From COE1 sp910588595 (lineage in GTDB: Bacteria > Bacillota > Clostridia > Lachnospirales > Lachnospiraceae), in NCBI GenBank assembly GCA_948957135.1, contig CARDBT010000011.1:22544-86543 (forward strand): a stretch of 64,000 nucleotides of DNA. The letters are read 5' to 3'. Position numbers and translations under genes: made by a program. Positions 1 to 8,788 of the stretch are shown in pieces (positions within the stretch are counted from its first letter, which is position 1; each line of letters opens with the position of its first letter). The notes under the pieces were generated by a model. The model was not told where the DNA came from. It did no database searches and saw nothing but the letters and a program-made list of their open reading frames with translations.

Positions 1-525
1 GCCTTTGTCGCTCTGGGACTTGGCTCCGAGAAGGACGCTGCCGCGATCTACAATTCGATTCTCGACTCGGAGATGGACAGTCTGGATCTCACGATCCTTG
101 GTACTAAATGCCCCAACTCCCTCAAAAATGACTTTCGGACCGCCATAGCACAGGTTCTTGCTAACGCGCGTTTCGCAGTGGCAGTCTGCGACCTGCAGGC
201 GGACGGCACATACAAGATCACGATCGTCTACGAAAAAATGTTCTTTTTTGAGTCTCTGATGAATCTGTACACGGCGATCCTCACGGATCTCGCCACGACA
301 TGGCTCTCAGATCCGGCTGCTGCTCCCAGCGAGGAAGATATGATGGTCCAGATATTTGCCGCACTCTGCAGCAGTATGAACGTCTGTCTCGAGAATGCCG
401 CTTATGCTGCGCCTGCACTCACGACAGTCACTTTCGACCCGGTCAGCGGCATCTATCTCCCAGATACAGGGGATATCGCCATTCTCGAAAATATGCTGTT
501 TGACACCGATTATATCGACAACTAA
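1..525 (+). CDS. C-terminal part of an unrecognised protein (5' end outside window)
   Basis: The frame is open from the first base of the window to a TAA at 523-525, giving 174 visible residues, so the true start lies upstream. An in-frame ATG at 73 has no ribosome binding site in front of it and is probably internal. The visible part is acidic and mostly helical in character, without membrane segments or catalytic motifs I can name. A strong terminator follows directly, so it is the last gene of its transcript. It may be the C-terminal half of a secreted lipoprotein, but that is only a guess. Confidence 0.6.
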   Translation, partial: AFVALGLGSEKDAAAIYNSILDSEMDSLDLTILGTKCPNSLKNDFRTAIAQVLANARFAVAVCDLQADGTYKITIVYEKMFFFESLMNLYTAILTDLATTWLSDPAAAPSEEDMMVQIFAALCSSMNVCLENAAYAAPALTTVTFDPVSGIYLPDTGDIAILENMLFDTDYIDN

Positions 526-531
526 ATTTTT

Positions 532-562
532 AAGAGATCCGATGCCATTGGATCTCTTTCCT
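532..562 (+). terminator. Rho-independent terminator
   Basis: A perfect 9-bp stem (AAGAGATCC / GGATCTCTT) with a 9-nt loop is followed by a T-rich run. It lies 6 bases after the stop of the upstream gene. Confidence 0.85.
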
Positions 563-594
563 TTTGTCCCCACAGCCATAAAATCAAAACAACC

Positions 595-623
595 TTGAAA
601 ACACCGCAAAAAAGTGCTATTGT
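595..623 (+). promoter_or_regulatory. SigA-type promoter for the LtaS-like/yfhO-like pair
   Basis: TTGAAA (595-600), a 17-bp spacer and TATTGT (618-623). The start codon is 38 bases downstream of the -10 box and a GGAGG lies at 643-647. Confidence 0.6.
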
Positions 624-660
624 AATTAAGTTATAGCAATGTGGAGGTTAAAAAATTAAA

Positions 661-2466
661 ATGATAAAACGGCTGTCTAAATATCCAAAAACCATATGGT
701 GTCTGAGGAATCTGGTGCCTATGATACTCTTTCCCGTCGCAGATTTTTATCTGTTTGAGTGGTACACAAATGATCCGTGGGAGACGATGAAGGTACCCAT
801 ACAGTTTCTGAATATCTACTTTTTTGAGCTGCTGATGGCACTGTTCCTGTTTGTCTTTGGCAGGTTGAAATGGTCGCTGCGCCTGCAGAGCATCCTGTTC
901 ATGATCATCGGTCTGGCAAACTACTATGTCCTCAGCTTCCGCTCCGCCCCGATCATGCCGTGGGACATCTACTCCATCGGCACTGCGATGAGCGTCGCCG
1001 GCAACTTTGAGTACACGATCGAAAAGCAGACAGTGTTTGTCCTGATCGGATTTATCCTGCTGATCCTCGCGGAATCTGTTGTCAATCTGGAGCTCAAAGG
1101 TACTGGCAGGTGGCGGAAACGATTCTGGGGGATCCGCATCGCAGGCGCCGCTGTCTTTGTCGTACTCATCTGCAGCTTCACGCATATGCTCCACCTAGAC
1201 AGCACGATCCGCAGATACGGCATGTATGACAAGCTGTTCACCCCCACTGTCATGAGCAAGCGTGACGGCACTGCCGTCGCCTTTTTGATGGAACTCAAAT
1301 ACATCTCGGTGGACAAGCCCTCTGGCTACAGCGCCGCCGCTGCCGATGAACTGCTCGCCCCATTTGAGGCAGCAGACGCACCACAGGAGGTTTCCGAAAC
1401 ACTTCCTAATATAATTGTCATCATGAATGAGGCATTTTCGGATCCTGCTGTGCTCGGCGCATTTGAGACCAACATGGATTACATGCCCTATATGCATTCC
1501 ATATTAAATGGGCATATTAACAATACGATATCGGGCTACCTGAACGTGTCCGTACTCGGCGGCAACACGGCAAACACGGAATTTGAATTCCTCACCGGCA
1601 ATACGATGGCATTCCTCCCACAGGGAAGTGTGCCTTATCAGCAGTATCTCAAACGGGAGATGCCATCTCTCGCATCGCACCTAAAGTCCCTGGGGTACGA
1701 GACGATCGCCGCACATCCCTACAACAGCACCGGCTGGGACAGAAACAAGGTCTACCCGCTGCTCGGTTTTGACGAGATGTATTTCATAAGGGATTATAAA
1801 AAACCGGAAAAGATCCGAAAATATGTAAGTGACATGGCATGTTATGACAAGATCATCGAGATGTACGAATCCAAACAGGACGGCACACCGCTCTTCGTGT
1901 TCAACGTCACGATGCAGAACCATTCATCGTACACTGACGAATTTGACAATTTTCACCCCGATATCAAGGTATCAGGGAGCAGTTCCAAGGCACTTGACAA
2001 CTATCTGTCGCTGATGAAGATCTCCGACGAATCTGTAAAGTATCTGACGGACTATTTTTCAAACGTCGATGAGGACACCATGATCGTCTTTTTCGGGGAT
2101 CATCAGCCGACCAACTCAGTCGTCTCGAATATATGGAAATTAAATGGAAAGAACGGCAATGCGCTGTCGGAGGCAGACGAGGCAGACCGGTACAAAGTTC
2201 CCTATTTTATCTGGTGCAATTTTGACATTGAGACCCAGACAGGCGCAGAGACCAGCTCCAATTTCCTTGCGACAGATATCCTGAAAACTGCGGGAATTCC
2301 CCTGACTGCATATGAGAATTATCTCGACAGATTGTCCGGGGAATATCCGGTCATCACATCGATCCGCACCGAAAATGCCCAGGGGCAGAGCACGGACACT
2401 GCGAATGTGATGGACAGTTTGAACGACTATGCTATCTTACAGTATGACTACATCTTTGGAAAATAG
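661..2466 (+). CDS. LTA synthase family membrane sulfatase-fold protein
   Basis: 601 residues. Roughly residues 1-180 hold four or five hydrophobic membrane segments; residues 245-560 form an extracellular sulfatase/alkaline-phosphatase-like domain. Expected catalytic features are visible: a metal-binding Glu in IIVIMNEAF, the nucleophile region GGNTANTEFEF with its Thr, and the late metal-ligand motif FFGDHQPT. Family members transfer glycerol-phosphate (or related groups) from phosphatidylglycerol to a growing cell-surface polymer, or act as phosphoglycerol transferases; which substrate applies here cannot be read from sequence. It is followed after 33 bases by a YfhO-type protein, a pairing that fits synthesis and decoration of lipoteichoic-acid-like polymers. 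Length is typical of the family. The start at 661 is preceded by GGAGG. Confidence 0.85.
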   Translation: MIKRLSKYPKTIWCLRNLVPMILFPVADFYLFEWYTNDPWETMKVPIQFLNIYFFELLMALFLFVFGRLKWSLRLQSILFMIIGLANYYVLSFRSAPIMPWDIYSIGTAMSVAGNFEYTIEKQTVFVLIGFILLILAESVVNLELKGTGRWRKRFWGIRIAGAAVFVVLICSFTHMLHLDSTIRRYGMYDKLFTPTVMSKRDGTAVAFLMELKYISVDKPSGYSAAAADELLAPFEAADAPQEVSETLPNIIVIMNEAFSDPAVLGAFETNMDYMPYMHSILNGHINNTISGYLNVSVLGGNTANTEFEFLTGNTMAFLPQGSVPYQQYLKREMPSLASHLKSLGYETIAAHPYNSTGWDRNKVYPLLGFDEMYFIRDYKKPEKIRKYVSDMACYDKIIEMYESKQDGTPLFVFNVTMQNHSSYTDEFDNFHPDIKVSGSSSKALDNYLSLMKISDESVKYLTDYFSNVDEDTMIVFFGDHQPTNSVVSNIWKLNGKNGNALSEADEADRYKVPYFIWCNFDIETQTGAETSSNFLATDILKTAGIPLTAYENYLDRLSGEYPVITSIRTENAQGQSTDTANVMDSLNDYAILQYDYIFGK

Positions 2467-2499
2467 ATTTTCCAACAAAAAACCGGAGGTGAAACCCTT

Positions 2500-5088
2500 A
2501 TGAAGTCATTACAAATCAAAAAAACAAATATCAAGTTAGATCTGCTGTACCTGTTTTCGTTTCTGATCCCGACGCTGACCATGCTGGTCATCTTTGTGAT
2601 ACAGCATATCTACCCGTTTGGGGAACGATCTTTCCTCCATATCGATATGTACCACCAGTATTTTCCTTTTCTGGTGGAATTCTACCATAAGCTCAGAAAC
2701 GGGGAAAGCTTATTTTACTCGTGGAACACCGGCATCGGCTCCAACTTCCTTGCCCTCTATGTGTACTATCTGGCAAGTCCTGCCAACTGGCTCTGTGTCC
2801 TGATCCCCGAAAAATTCCTGATGGAATTTTTGTCCTATATGGTCGTCCTCAAAATCGGACTCTGCGGACTGACCTTTACTTATTATATAAGGAAGCACTT
2901 TTGTAGCAACTCGTGGGCAATCCTGTGTTTTTCACTGTTTTATGCGCTGTCAGGCTTTATGGCTGCCTACAACTGGGACGTGATGTGGCTTGACGTGATC
3001 ATCCTCGCACCGATCATCGTTCTCGGCGTGGAAAGGCTTGTGAACGAAGGAAAATGCTACATGTACTGCATATCATTAGGACTTTCAATCCTGTCCAACT
3101 ATTATCTCTCCATCATGCTGTGCATCTTCCTTGCACTCTACTTCGCCGTGCTTTTGATCGCAAGGGATCCCTCTGCGGAACAGGACTCAGCCCCCCTTGC
3201 CTTTCCAAAGCTTGACGGCATCAAAAACTTTTATGGGAAAGCCCTGATCCGTTTTGGTGTATTTTCCCTGCTCGCGGGCGGCATGGCGGCTGTCCTGCTC
3301 CTGCCGGAGCTTGCCGCACTGCGCTTTACCGAGTTCAGCGACATCAATTTCCCGAGCAGGCTCAAAACCTATTTCCCAGTCATCGACATGCTCGCAAGAC
3401 ACTGTTTTAATGTGACTGTAGAGACAGGGCTAGACCACTGGCCAAACATTTACTGCGGTGTCCCTGTCTTTGTCCTGCTGCCGCTGTATGTCCTGCAGAG
3501 AAAGGTTCCTTTGCGGCAAAAGGTTCCAAAGCTGGTGCTGCTCGCTTTTATGCTGGTCAGCTTCTCGACGAATGTGCTGAACTTTATATGGCACGGCTTG
3601 AATTATCCCGATTCTCTGCCTGCAAGGCAGTCCTTCCTGTATATCCTGCTGCTGCTCACCGTATGCTGCGAAGCATTCCTGCACATACAGGACCACACGA
3701 AGAAAACGGTCGGGGCGGTGCTTGCAGGCGTGTTCTTTTTCCTGCTGTTCTGCGAAAAAATTGTGACAGACGACGCTTTTGCAGACACTTGTTTTCTGGT
3801 GACTGGGATCTTTCTGCTGATCTATGGCGGTCTGATCTATTACTTCAGGATCTGTCAGGAAAAATGCGGCAGTGTTCCCAGAATGATGTGCATCTATGCG
3901 ATCCTCGTGACTGTGGCGGAAGCCGGCGTGAACACTTACCTCACAAGTGTGCCCACCGTGTCAAGAACCACCTATTTATCCAACTACGACTCCTACCAGA
4001 TCCTGACTGACAGAACGGTCGCGAACGAGAACAACGATTTCTTCCGTTTTGAAAAGTTTGCACGCAGAACGCAGAACGACGCGATGCTGATCGGTTTTCA
4101 GGGCGGTTCCTACTTTTCTTCCACCCTGAACTCGCTGGTATCGGACTTCTACGAAAAGTACGGCATGAGGGGCAGCCGTGTCAACTATTGTTTTGAGGGC
4201 GCCACCCCGGTGACTGCAGCCCTCCTCTCCACCCGGTACATGCTCTATACCCTCGACAGAGGCTATGACAACCTGTTTGAGCTGGTGGACAAGGAGGGAA
4301 AAGTGTACCTGTACAAAAATAATCATCCGCTCCCTCTCGGATATATGGTCACATCCGCACACGCATCCTTTAACGATGCCGAGGAGGTTGAGGAAAATAT
4401 CCACGAGGAGGACACCGATGACAGAAACCTGGATCCGCTCGAGCGCCAGAACAAGCTGGTTCACCGCCTTGGCATCAGCGACGATGTATTTCTGAGGGTT
4501 GACCTCCATTCCTACGGAAGCGAGGCAGATCTATATATTGAGGAGGACGCGCACTACTACGCGTACACCTCAAATACCAAAATCGACACGATCAAGATGA
4601 ACTACGAGGAGGAGTCCAAGAGCTTCAGCCAGATCAAGAAAAAATATATTTTGGATCTCGGCTACCATGAATCAGGCGAGATCTTATCCCTCAGATCCGA
4701 GAATGGTGAGAACCTGAATCTGACTGCCTATAAAGTGGACGAACCTGTCCTTGCCCGCTTCGTCAGCCATTTGAACCAGCAGACACTTACCGTGGACGAC
4801 TATGACGAGACCTCCTTAAACGGACACATCGATGTCACCTCTGCCGGTCAGCTTGTCCTGTCCGTTCCGTACGATCCCGGCTGGACGCTGTACGTGGACG
4901 GTACCCGGACAGATATGGATCTGTTTGAGGACACCTTCATCGGCACTTATCTGGATGAAGGCATGCACACGATCGAGCTGCGCTATTTCCCGAAGGGCTT
5001 TATCCCTGGAGTTGTTGTCTCTGTCCTATGCATTGTGCTGTTCGCATCGTTGTACTATATCTCAATCTTATACAAAAAGGAAGCCTGA
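2500..5088 (+). CDS. YfhO family multi-spanning membrane protein
   Basis: 862 residues. About a dozen hydrophobic segments fill residues 15-480, followed by a large extracytoplasmic region and a last membrane helix near 835-855. This is the architecture of the YfhO/GT-C-like family; the length agrees. In Bacillus, YfhO works with CsbB and GtcA in glycosylating lipoteichoic acid, using lipid-linked sugar outside the membrane. A role in decorating the product of the LtaS-like neighbour is an inference from the operon. A GGAGGTGAAACCCTT Shine-Dalgarno region precedes the ATG. The stop codon lies inside the loop of the downstream terminator hairpin. Confidence 0.85.
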   Translation: MKSLQIKKTNIKLDLLYLFSFLIPTLTMLVIFVIQHIYPFGERSFLHIDMYHQYFPFLVEFYHKLRNGESLFYSWNTGIGSNFLALYVYYLASPANWLCVLIPEKFLMEFLSYMVVLKIGLCGLTFTYYIRKHFCSNSWAILCFSLFYALSGFMAAYNWDVMWLDVIILAPIIVLGVERLVNEGKCYMYCISLGLSILSNYYLSIMLCIFLALYFAVLLIARDPSAEQDSAPLAFPKLDGIKNFYGKALIRFGVFSLLAGGMAAVLLLPELAALRFTEFSDINFPSRLKTYFPVIDMLARHCFNVTVETGLDHWPNIYCGVPVFVLLPLYVLQRKVPLRQKVPKLVLLAFMLVSFSTNVLNFIWHGLNYPDSLPARQSFLYILLLLTVCCEAFLHIQDHTKKTVGAVLAGVFFFLLFCEKIVTDDAFADTCFLVTGIFLLIYGGLIYYFRICQEKCGSVPRMMCIYAILVTVAEAGVNTYLTSVPTVSRTTYLSNYDSYQILTDRTVANENNDFFRFEKFARRTQNDAMLIGFQGGSYFSSTLNSLVSDFYEKYGMRGSRVNYCFEGATPVTAALLSTRYMLYTLDRGYDNLFELVDKEGKVYLYKNNHPLPLGYMVTSAHASFNDAEEVEENIHEEDTDDRNLDPLERQNKLVHRLGISDDVFLRVDLHSYGSEADLYIEEDAHYYAYTSNTKIDTIKMNYEEESKSFSQIKKKYILDLGYHESGEILSLRSENGENLNLTAYKVDEPVLARFVSHLNQQTLTVDDYDETSLNGHIDVTSAGQLVLSVPYDPGWTLYVDGTRTDMDLFEDTFIGTYLDEGMHTIELRYFPKGFIPGVVVSVLCIVLFASLYYISILYKKEA

Positions 5089-5101
5089 TGGCTTCTTTTT
5101 T
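5078..5101 (+). terminator. Terminator overlapping the yfhO-like stop codon
   Basis: A GAAGCC / GGCTTC stem with the TGA stop in its loop, extended by A-rich and T-rich flanks, ends in a run of six T. It is immediately followed by the promoter of the next unit. Confidence 0.7.
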
Positions 5102-5103
5102 GC

Positions 5104-5132
5104 TTGACAGGGACGCCAAAGAATATTATGAT
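5104..5132 (+). promoter_or_regulatory. Near-consensus promoter of the cobalamin-type leader
   Basis: TTGACA (5104-5109), a 17-bp spacer and TATGAT (5127-5132). The predicted transcript starts near 5139 and therefore carries the whole riboswitch region as a leader of about 270 nt. Confidence 0.75.
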
Positions 5133-5138
5133 AAGGAA

Positions 5139-5345
5139 CGGATTGTTTCGGGAAACAGGTGCAACTCCTGTACGAGCCCGTCGCCGTGAGGCACACATAT
5201 TTTTACTGTCCTGACCGAGAAGCCACAGCTCCGGGAACCGCCATTGGAGTGATCATCTGGAAATACTCTGAGAAGGTGGCCAGTAAAGTGCCAAGTCGGA
5301 ATATCGATACAATACCGATCCTCTTGAATGAGTGAGCGATCACCC
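5139..5345 (+). promoter_or_regulatory. Cobalamin (B12) riboswitch
   Basis: The conserved core is visible at 5151-5190, where GGAAACAGGTGCAACTCCTG is followed by GAGCCCG and CGCCGTGA, matching the order of the cobalamin-riboswitch core. A degenerate B12-box-like segment beginning AAGTCGGAATATCG lies near 5294. Further down, GACCG (5351) pairs with CGGTC (5362-5366) just ahead of GGAGG, a possible expression platform that could mask translation initiation. The next two genes (DUF4430 lipoprotein and ECF S-component) are plausible B12-responsive transport genes. The 3' boundary is approximate. Confidence 0.75.
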
Positions 5346-5407
5346 ATTCCGACCGCGGGCGCCGGTCCTGGAGGAAACAAGAAAATAATTCAAAGGAGAT
5401 CACAAGT

Positions 5408-5866
5408 ATGAAAACATTTTTTAGGAAAAAAACAATGTCATGCATCCTTTGTACAGTGCTTACTGTGGCTATGGCACTCTCTGCAACCGGCTGCAACGAC
5501 AACAAGAACAATGACACGCCCCCCACTTCCGCATCCTCAGAGACAGGATCCGCGACGGATACGACCGTGATGGGAGAAGGCAGCACAAGCTTTGCCTTTG
5601 CCGTGACAGATCCTGATGGCAATACAAGTCCGTTCGAGATCCACACTGACAAAACGACGGTCGGTGAGGCTTTACTGGAACTGGAGCTGATCGCCGGCGA
5701 TGACAGCGAGTACGGTCTGTATGTCAAGACGGTCAACGGCGTCACACTCGACTATGACAAGGATGGTAAATACTGGGCATTTTATATAGACGGGGAGTAT
5801 GCTACCTCCGGCGTGGACGCCACACAGATCACTGACGGTGCAAGCTACGCCCTCAAAGCGGAATAG
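5408..5866 (+). CDS. DUF4430 (transcobalamin-like) lipoprotein
   Basis: 152 residues. A basic N-terminus, a hydrophobic stretch and a Cys at about residue 29 (SATGC) form a lipoprotein signal; a low-complexity Thr/Ser linker follows. Residues 60-150 resemble the DUF4430 domain, which is related to the C-terminal domain of transcobalamin; the end of the domain shows the typical YWAFYIDGEYA pattern. The gene lies directly under a cobalamin-type riboswitch and 2 bases before an ECF S-component gene, so a surface substrate-capture role for corrinoid uptake is likely but inferred. AAAGGAG at 5392-5398 supports the ATG at 5408. Confidence 0.8.
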   Translation: MKTFFRKKTMSCILCTVLTVAMALSATGCNDNKNNDTPPTSASSETGSATDTTVMGEGSTSFAFAVTDPDGNTSPFEIHTDKTTVGEALLELELIAGDDSEYGLYVKTVNGVTLDYDKDGKYWAFYIDGEYATSGVDATQITDGASYALKAE

Positions 5867-5868
5867 AC

Positions 5869-6387
5869 ATGAAACCTACCACCAGGGAAATCGTTATCTT
5901 TGCCATGCTCGGCGCTGTCATGTATGCCTCCAAACTCATCATGGAGTTTGCGCCAAACATCCATCTGATCGGCGTATTTACGATCGCATTTACAGTGGTA
6001 TACAGAAAAAAGGCGTTGTATCCCATCTATATCTACATCCTGATGACTGGTATATTTAACGGCTTTGCGACATGGTGGATACCTTACCTGTACGTGTGGA
6101 CCGCCCTGTGGGGCGCCGTCATGCTCCTCCCAGTGAATATTCCCAAAAAGGTACAGCCCGTGCTATACATGCTTGTCTGTGCCGCACATGGCTTCCTGTA
6201 CGGGACGCTCTATGCACCTGCGCAGGCACTCCTATACGGTCTGACTTTCCCCAAAATGATCGCCTGGATCGTCGCGGGGCTGCCGTTTGACTGCATTCAC
6301 GGCATCAGCAATTTCTTCTGTGGGATCCTCATCATTCCGATCATTTCCACACTCAGGCTCGCAGAGCGCAATATGGGGAAGGCATGA
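5869..6387 (+). CDS. ECF transporter S component, probable cobalamin specificity
   Basis: 172 residues, five to six hydrophobic helices, basic C-terminus. The start MKPTTREIVIFAMLGA is typical of ECF S-components, which bind the vitamin inside the membrane and share a common EcfA/A'/T energising module encoded elsewhere. The ATG follows the lipoprotein stop by two bases, so the two are translationally linked and share the riboswitch. Cobalamin is proposed from this regulation; no substrate-specific residue was used. The stop codon lies in a 28-bp palindrome shared with the convergent gene. Confidence 0.8.
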   Translation: MKPTTREIVIFAMLGAVMYASKLIMEFAPNIHLIGVFTIAFTVVYRKKALYPIYIYILMTGIFNGFATWWIPYLYVWTALWGAVMLLPVNIPKKVQPVLYMLVCAAHGFLYGTLYAPAQALLYGLTFPKMIAWIVAGLPFDCIHGISNFFCGILIIPIISTLRLAERNMGKA

Positions 6388-6402
6388 TATCATGCCTTCC
6401 CC
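6375..6402. terminator. 28-bp perfect palindrome covering both convergent stop codons
   Basis: GGGGAAGGCATGAT and its exact reverse complement abut. The palindrome contains the TGA of the ECF S gene (6385-6387) and the TGA of the minus-strand EAL gene (6390-6392), and makes both proteins end in Gly-Lys-Ala. It can fold on both transcripts but is not followed by a clear T-run, so its terminator role is tentative. Confidence 0.55.
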
Positions 6403-8498
6403 TGATGCTGTTCCATCCATGGAATCAGTTCTGCAAGTGCGATCGGCTTGCTGTAATAATATCCCTGAAATCCATTGCAGCCTAGCTCGAGCAGCTTGTC
6501 CTTTTGTTCCTCTGTCTCCACATACTCTGCGATCGTCTCGAAATGAAGGGATTTTCCGAGTTCTGTGATCGCTGCTATGATATCCTTATTTCTATTGTTC
6601 TGCAGAACGTCCTTTGTCAAAGAGCCATCGAGCTTGACCACCCCGAAATGATTGGTCTGCAAATACATCAGGGACGTGTGTCCCATGCCAAAGTCATCGA
6701 TCAGGAACTTGTGTCCCTGCTCCTTTAACCGCTGGATCTTATCGAGCATCTCCTGTGAGGAGACCAGCGCGTCCTGCTCTGTTATCTCAAGCCACATCCG
6801 AGTCGGCGAAACATTATATTTTCGTACCTTATCCGCCAAACAGTACTCAAAATCTTCCCACGCGAGCGATTCGTTCGTGATATTCACCGATATCTTGAAC
6901 TCCGTGCGGATCACCTTGTCAATCTCGCAAACCGCATACGCCGCCTCGTCAAACAGATACGCTTCAATGTCGTGCAGCAGCTTCTCCTCCTTGGCAAGCT
7001 GGATGATCAGCGGCGGATAGATAAATCCTGCAATCGGGTGGATCCAGCGAATCAGCACCTCAGCACCGATGCAGATCTCATCCGCATCTACCTGGGGCTG
7101 ATACACAAAAAACAGCTTTTTGTCCCTGATCGCATCCTTCAGATCCGCAGAGAGGACTCTCGCCACACCGCCCAGCATGTCTTTGCGCTCCGTCAGAGGC
7201 ATGATCGCATTCGCCGCCTCCTGCTTTTGCAGCTCGGCAGTCAACAATTTGACATTCTTCACCAGCTGCCGCTCATCCCTCTCCTCAAACAGACGCAGGA
7301 ATGGCAGATAGATCAGCACACCTGCCGCGAGGCATACCACCTGCAGGATGCTCCCCGCGACCGACCCGGTCGCCAGATAACCGCTCAAAAAGACCGGGGT
7401 CGTCCACTCCACCTGCCGGACTACATGCGGAACGATACCGATGTAGACCGCCGCGTAAGAGATGATGCACAGCACCACCGGAACCAGCAGATACGGGATC
7501 ACAAAGATCGGATTCAATATCACGGGAAGTCCGAAAGCGATGATCTCACTGATATTGAATATCGCCGTCGGAAAGGAAAGCTTGGCGATATTTTTGATGC
7601 TGCCCTTTTTGGAGAACAACAGGATCGCTATCACAAGACACAGAATGGAACCTGTCCCGCCCATATGGACAAAGACATCCAGAAATGTTTTGTTGAACAC
7701 CGCCCCCTCGCTGATCCTCACAAAGTTTTCCTGCATGACCGGTTCGAGCACATTGCTGCCATGTATGCCAAAAAGCCACATGCAGTGTGCCAGCAGCAGT
7801 ACGGCGATCGCGACGATCAGACCGTTTTCGATCGATCCAAGCAGTCTGCCGACGGCGATCTCCAGCAGCCCCTGGACGGAATCCACATGAAAAACTGCCA
7901 CAAACACCTGCCTGAATACGGCAAAGAATGCCACGACCAGCAATGCCGGCACAATGCCCGACACCGCCTCCGCATAACAGTTATCCGCCTCCATGCCGCG
8001 CTGCTGTATCACAAAAAGTCTTTTATCCTTGATCTTAAAAAACAATGCACTGCAGCTCAGGGCGATGAACAGCGCTGTGAAGATATTGTTGGTCCCGAGC
8101 GACGCGACCGAGAATCCCTCCTGCTGGATGCCTGAGAAACCGATCAAAGACACCATGGTTATCAGCATCACCATGACCGGATCCCCTCCTGCGCCTCCCT
8201 TGTCGCGCTGCCGGATCACCGCATAGCTAAAGCTTGTCGTGAGCGCCAGCCCCACGGCAAAAAAGCCAAAGGATGCACTCTGGATAAAGCGGAAAAATTC
8301 CACCACACGGCCGCCCCAAAGGTCGGAGAGGAACTCCTGATACACCGGGAGCGGAAGGCTGACAAACATCAGTGCCATGGAACCACATACCAGCAGCGGT
8401 ATCGTCATGACCATACCCTGCCGGACTGCCACAAACATGATATTGTCATCAAAATAATCCGATATACAAAACAACCTGTTTTTTACTCGTTCATTCAT
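6390..8498 (-). CDS. PTS EIIC-like membrane domain fused to an EAL c-di-GMP phosphodiesterase domain
   Basis: 702 residues. Residues 1-415 form a multi-spanning PTS EIIC-type domain of the cellobiose/lactose family, including the WLFGIHGSN signature. After a charged linker, residues 455-700 form an EAL domain. The catalytic set looks complete: EVLIRW (the EAL position), SVNITNES, EITEQ, DDFGMG, KLDGS, AEYVET and QGYYYSKP. It should hydrolyse cyclic di-GMP to pGpG. No EIIA or EIIB gene is adjacent, so the membrane part may act as a sugar sensor rather than a transporter; that is inference. A strong promoter precedes it, divergent from a chemoreceptor gene. Confidence 0.9.
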   Translation of the reverse strand: MNERVKNRLFCISDYFDDNIMFVAVRQGMVMTIPLLVCGSMALMFVSLPLPVYQEFLSDLWGGRVVEFFRFIQSASFGFFAVGLALTTSFSYAVIRQRDKGGAGGDPVMVMLITMVSLIGFSGIQQEGFSVASLGTNNIFTALFIALSCSALFFKIKDKRLFVIQQRGMEADNCYAEAVSGIVPALLVVAFFAVFRQVFVAVFHVDSVQGLLEIAVGRLLGSIENGLIVAIAVLLLAHCMWLFGIHGSNVLEPVMQENFVRISEGAVFNKTFLDVFVHMGGTGSILCLVIAILLFSKKGSIKNIAKLSFPTAIFNISEIIAFGLPVILNPIFVIPYLLVPVVLCIISYAAVYIGIVPHVVRQVEWTTPVFLSGYLATGSVAGSILQVVCLAAGVLIYLPFLRLFEERDERQLVKNVKLLTAELQKQEAANAIMPLTERKDMLGGVARVLSADLKDAIRDKKLFFVYQPQVDADEICIGAEVLIRWIHPIAGFIYPPLIIQLAKEEKLLHDIEAYLFDEAAYAVCEIDKVIRTEFKISVNITNESLAWEDFEYCLADKVRKYNVSPTRMWLEITEQDALVSSQEMLDKIQRLKEQGHKFLIDDFGMGHTSLMYLQTNHFGVVKLDGSLTKDVLQNNRNKDIIAAITELGKSLHFETIAEYVETEEQKDKLLELGCNGFQGYYYSKPIALAELIPWMEQHQGKA

Positions 8499-8538
8499 CT
8501 GCTTCGCTCTCTTTCGTTTATCAAAATTTTATAATTTC

Positions 8539-8567
8539 ATTATACTGCCAAAATACCGTTTTGACAA
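8539..8567 (-). promoter_or_regulatory. Strong SigA promoter for the EIIC-EAL gene
   Basis: Read on the minus strand: TTGTCA, a 17-bp spacer and a perfect TATAAT. It lies 41 bases upstream of the start codon. Confidence 0.8.
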
Positions 8568-8693
8568 TCGGGAACTACTCAAGTCCACATGTATTTGACC
8601 TAATTTTTTCTCACATACTCCGGCATAAACACCAACGGATCATGAGGGAAAAGTAACTATTTATTGCTACATGCCAAATATTCAAGAAAGTAC

Positions 8694-8721
8694 TTGAAAA
8701 AACTTTAAAATCACGTAATAT
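8694..8721 (+). promoter_or_regulatory. Possible promoter for the chemoreceptor gene
   Basis: TTGAAA (8694-8699) and TAATAT (8716-8721) are separated by 16 bp; a TATAAT overlaps at 8721-8726 but would give a 21-bp spacer. I see no SigD-type box. The remainder of the 290-bp divergent region shows nothing else clear. Confidence 0.4.
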
Positions 8722-8788
8722 ATAATTAGGTGGTAATTAATCCAAATTTAATTACATACAATTCAATTTAAGAAATGGAGATGTATCA

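Noticed and set aside
6972..8135. A 387-codon plus-strand frame opposite the EIIC-EAL gene
   Set aside because: Antisense shadow of a well-supported gene, with no start signal and a biased composition.
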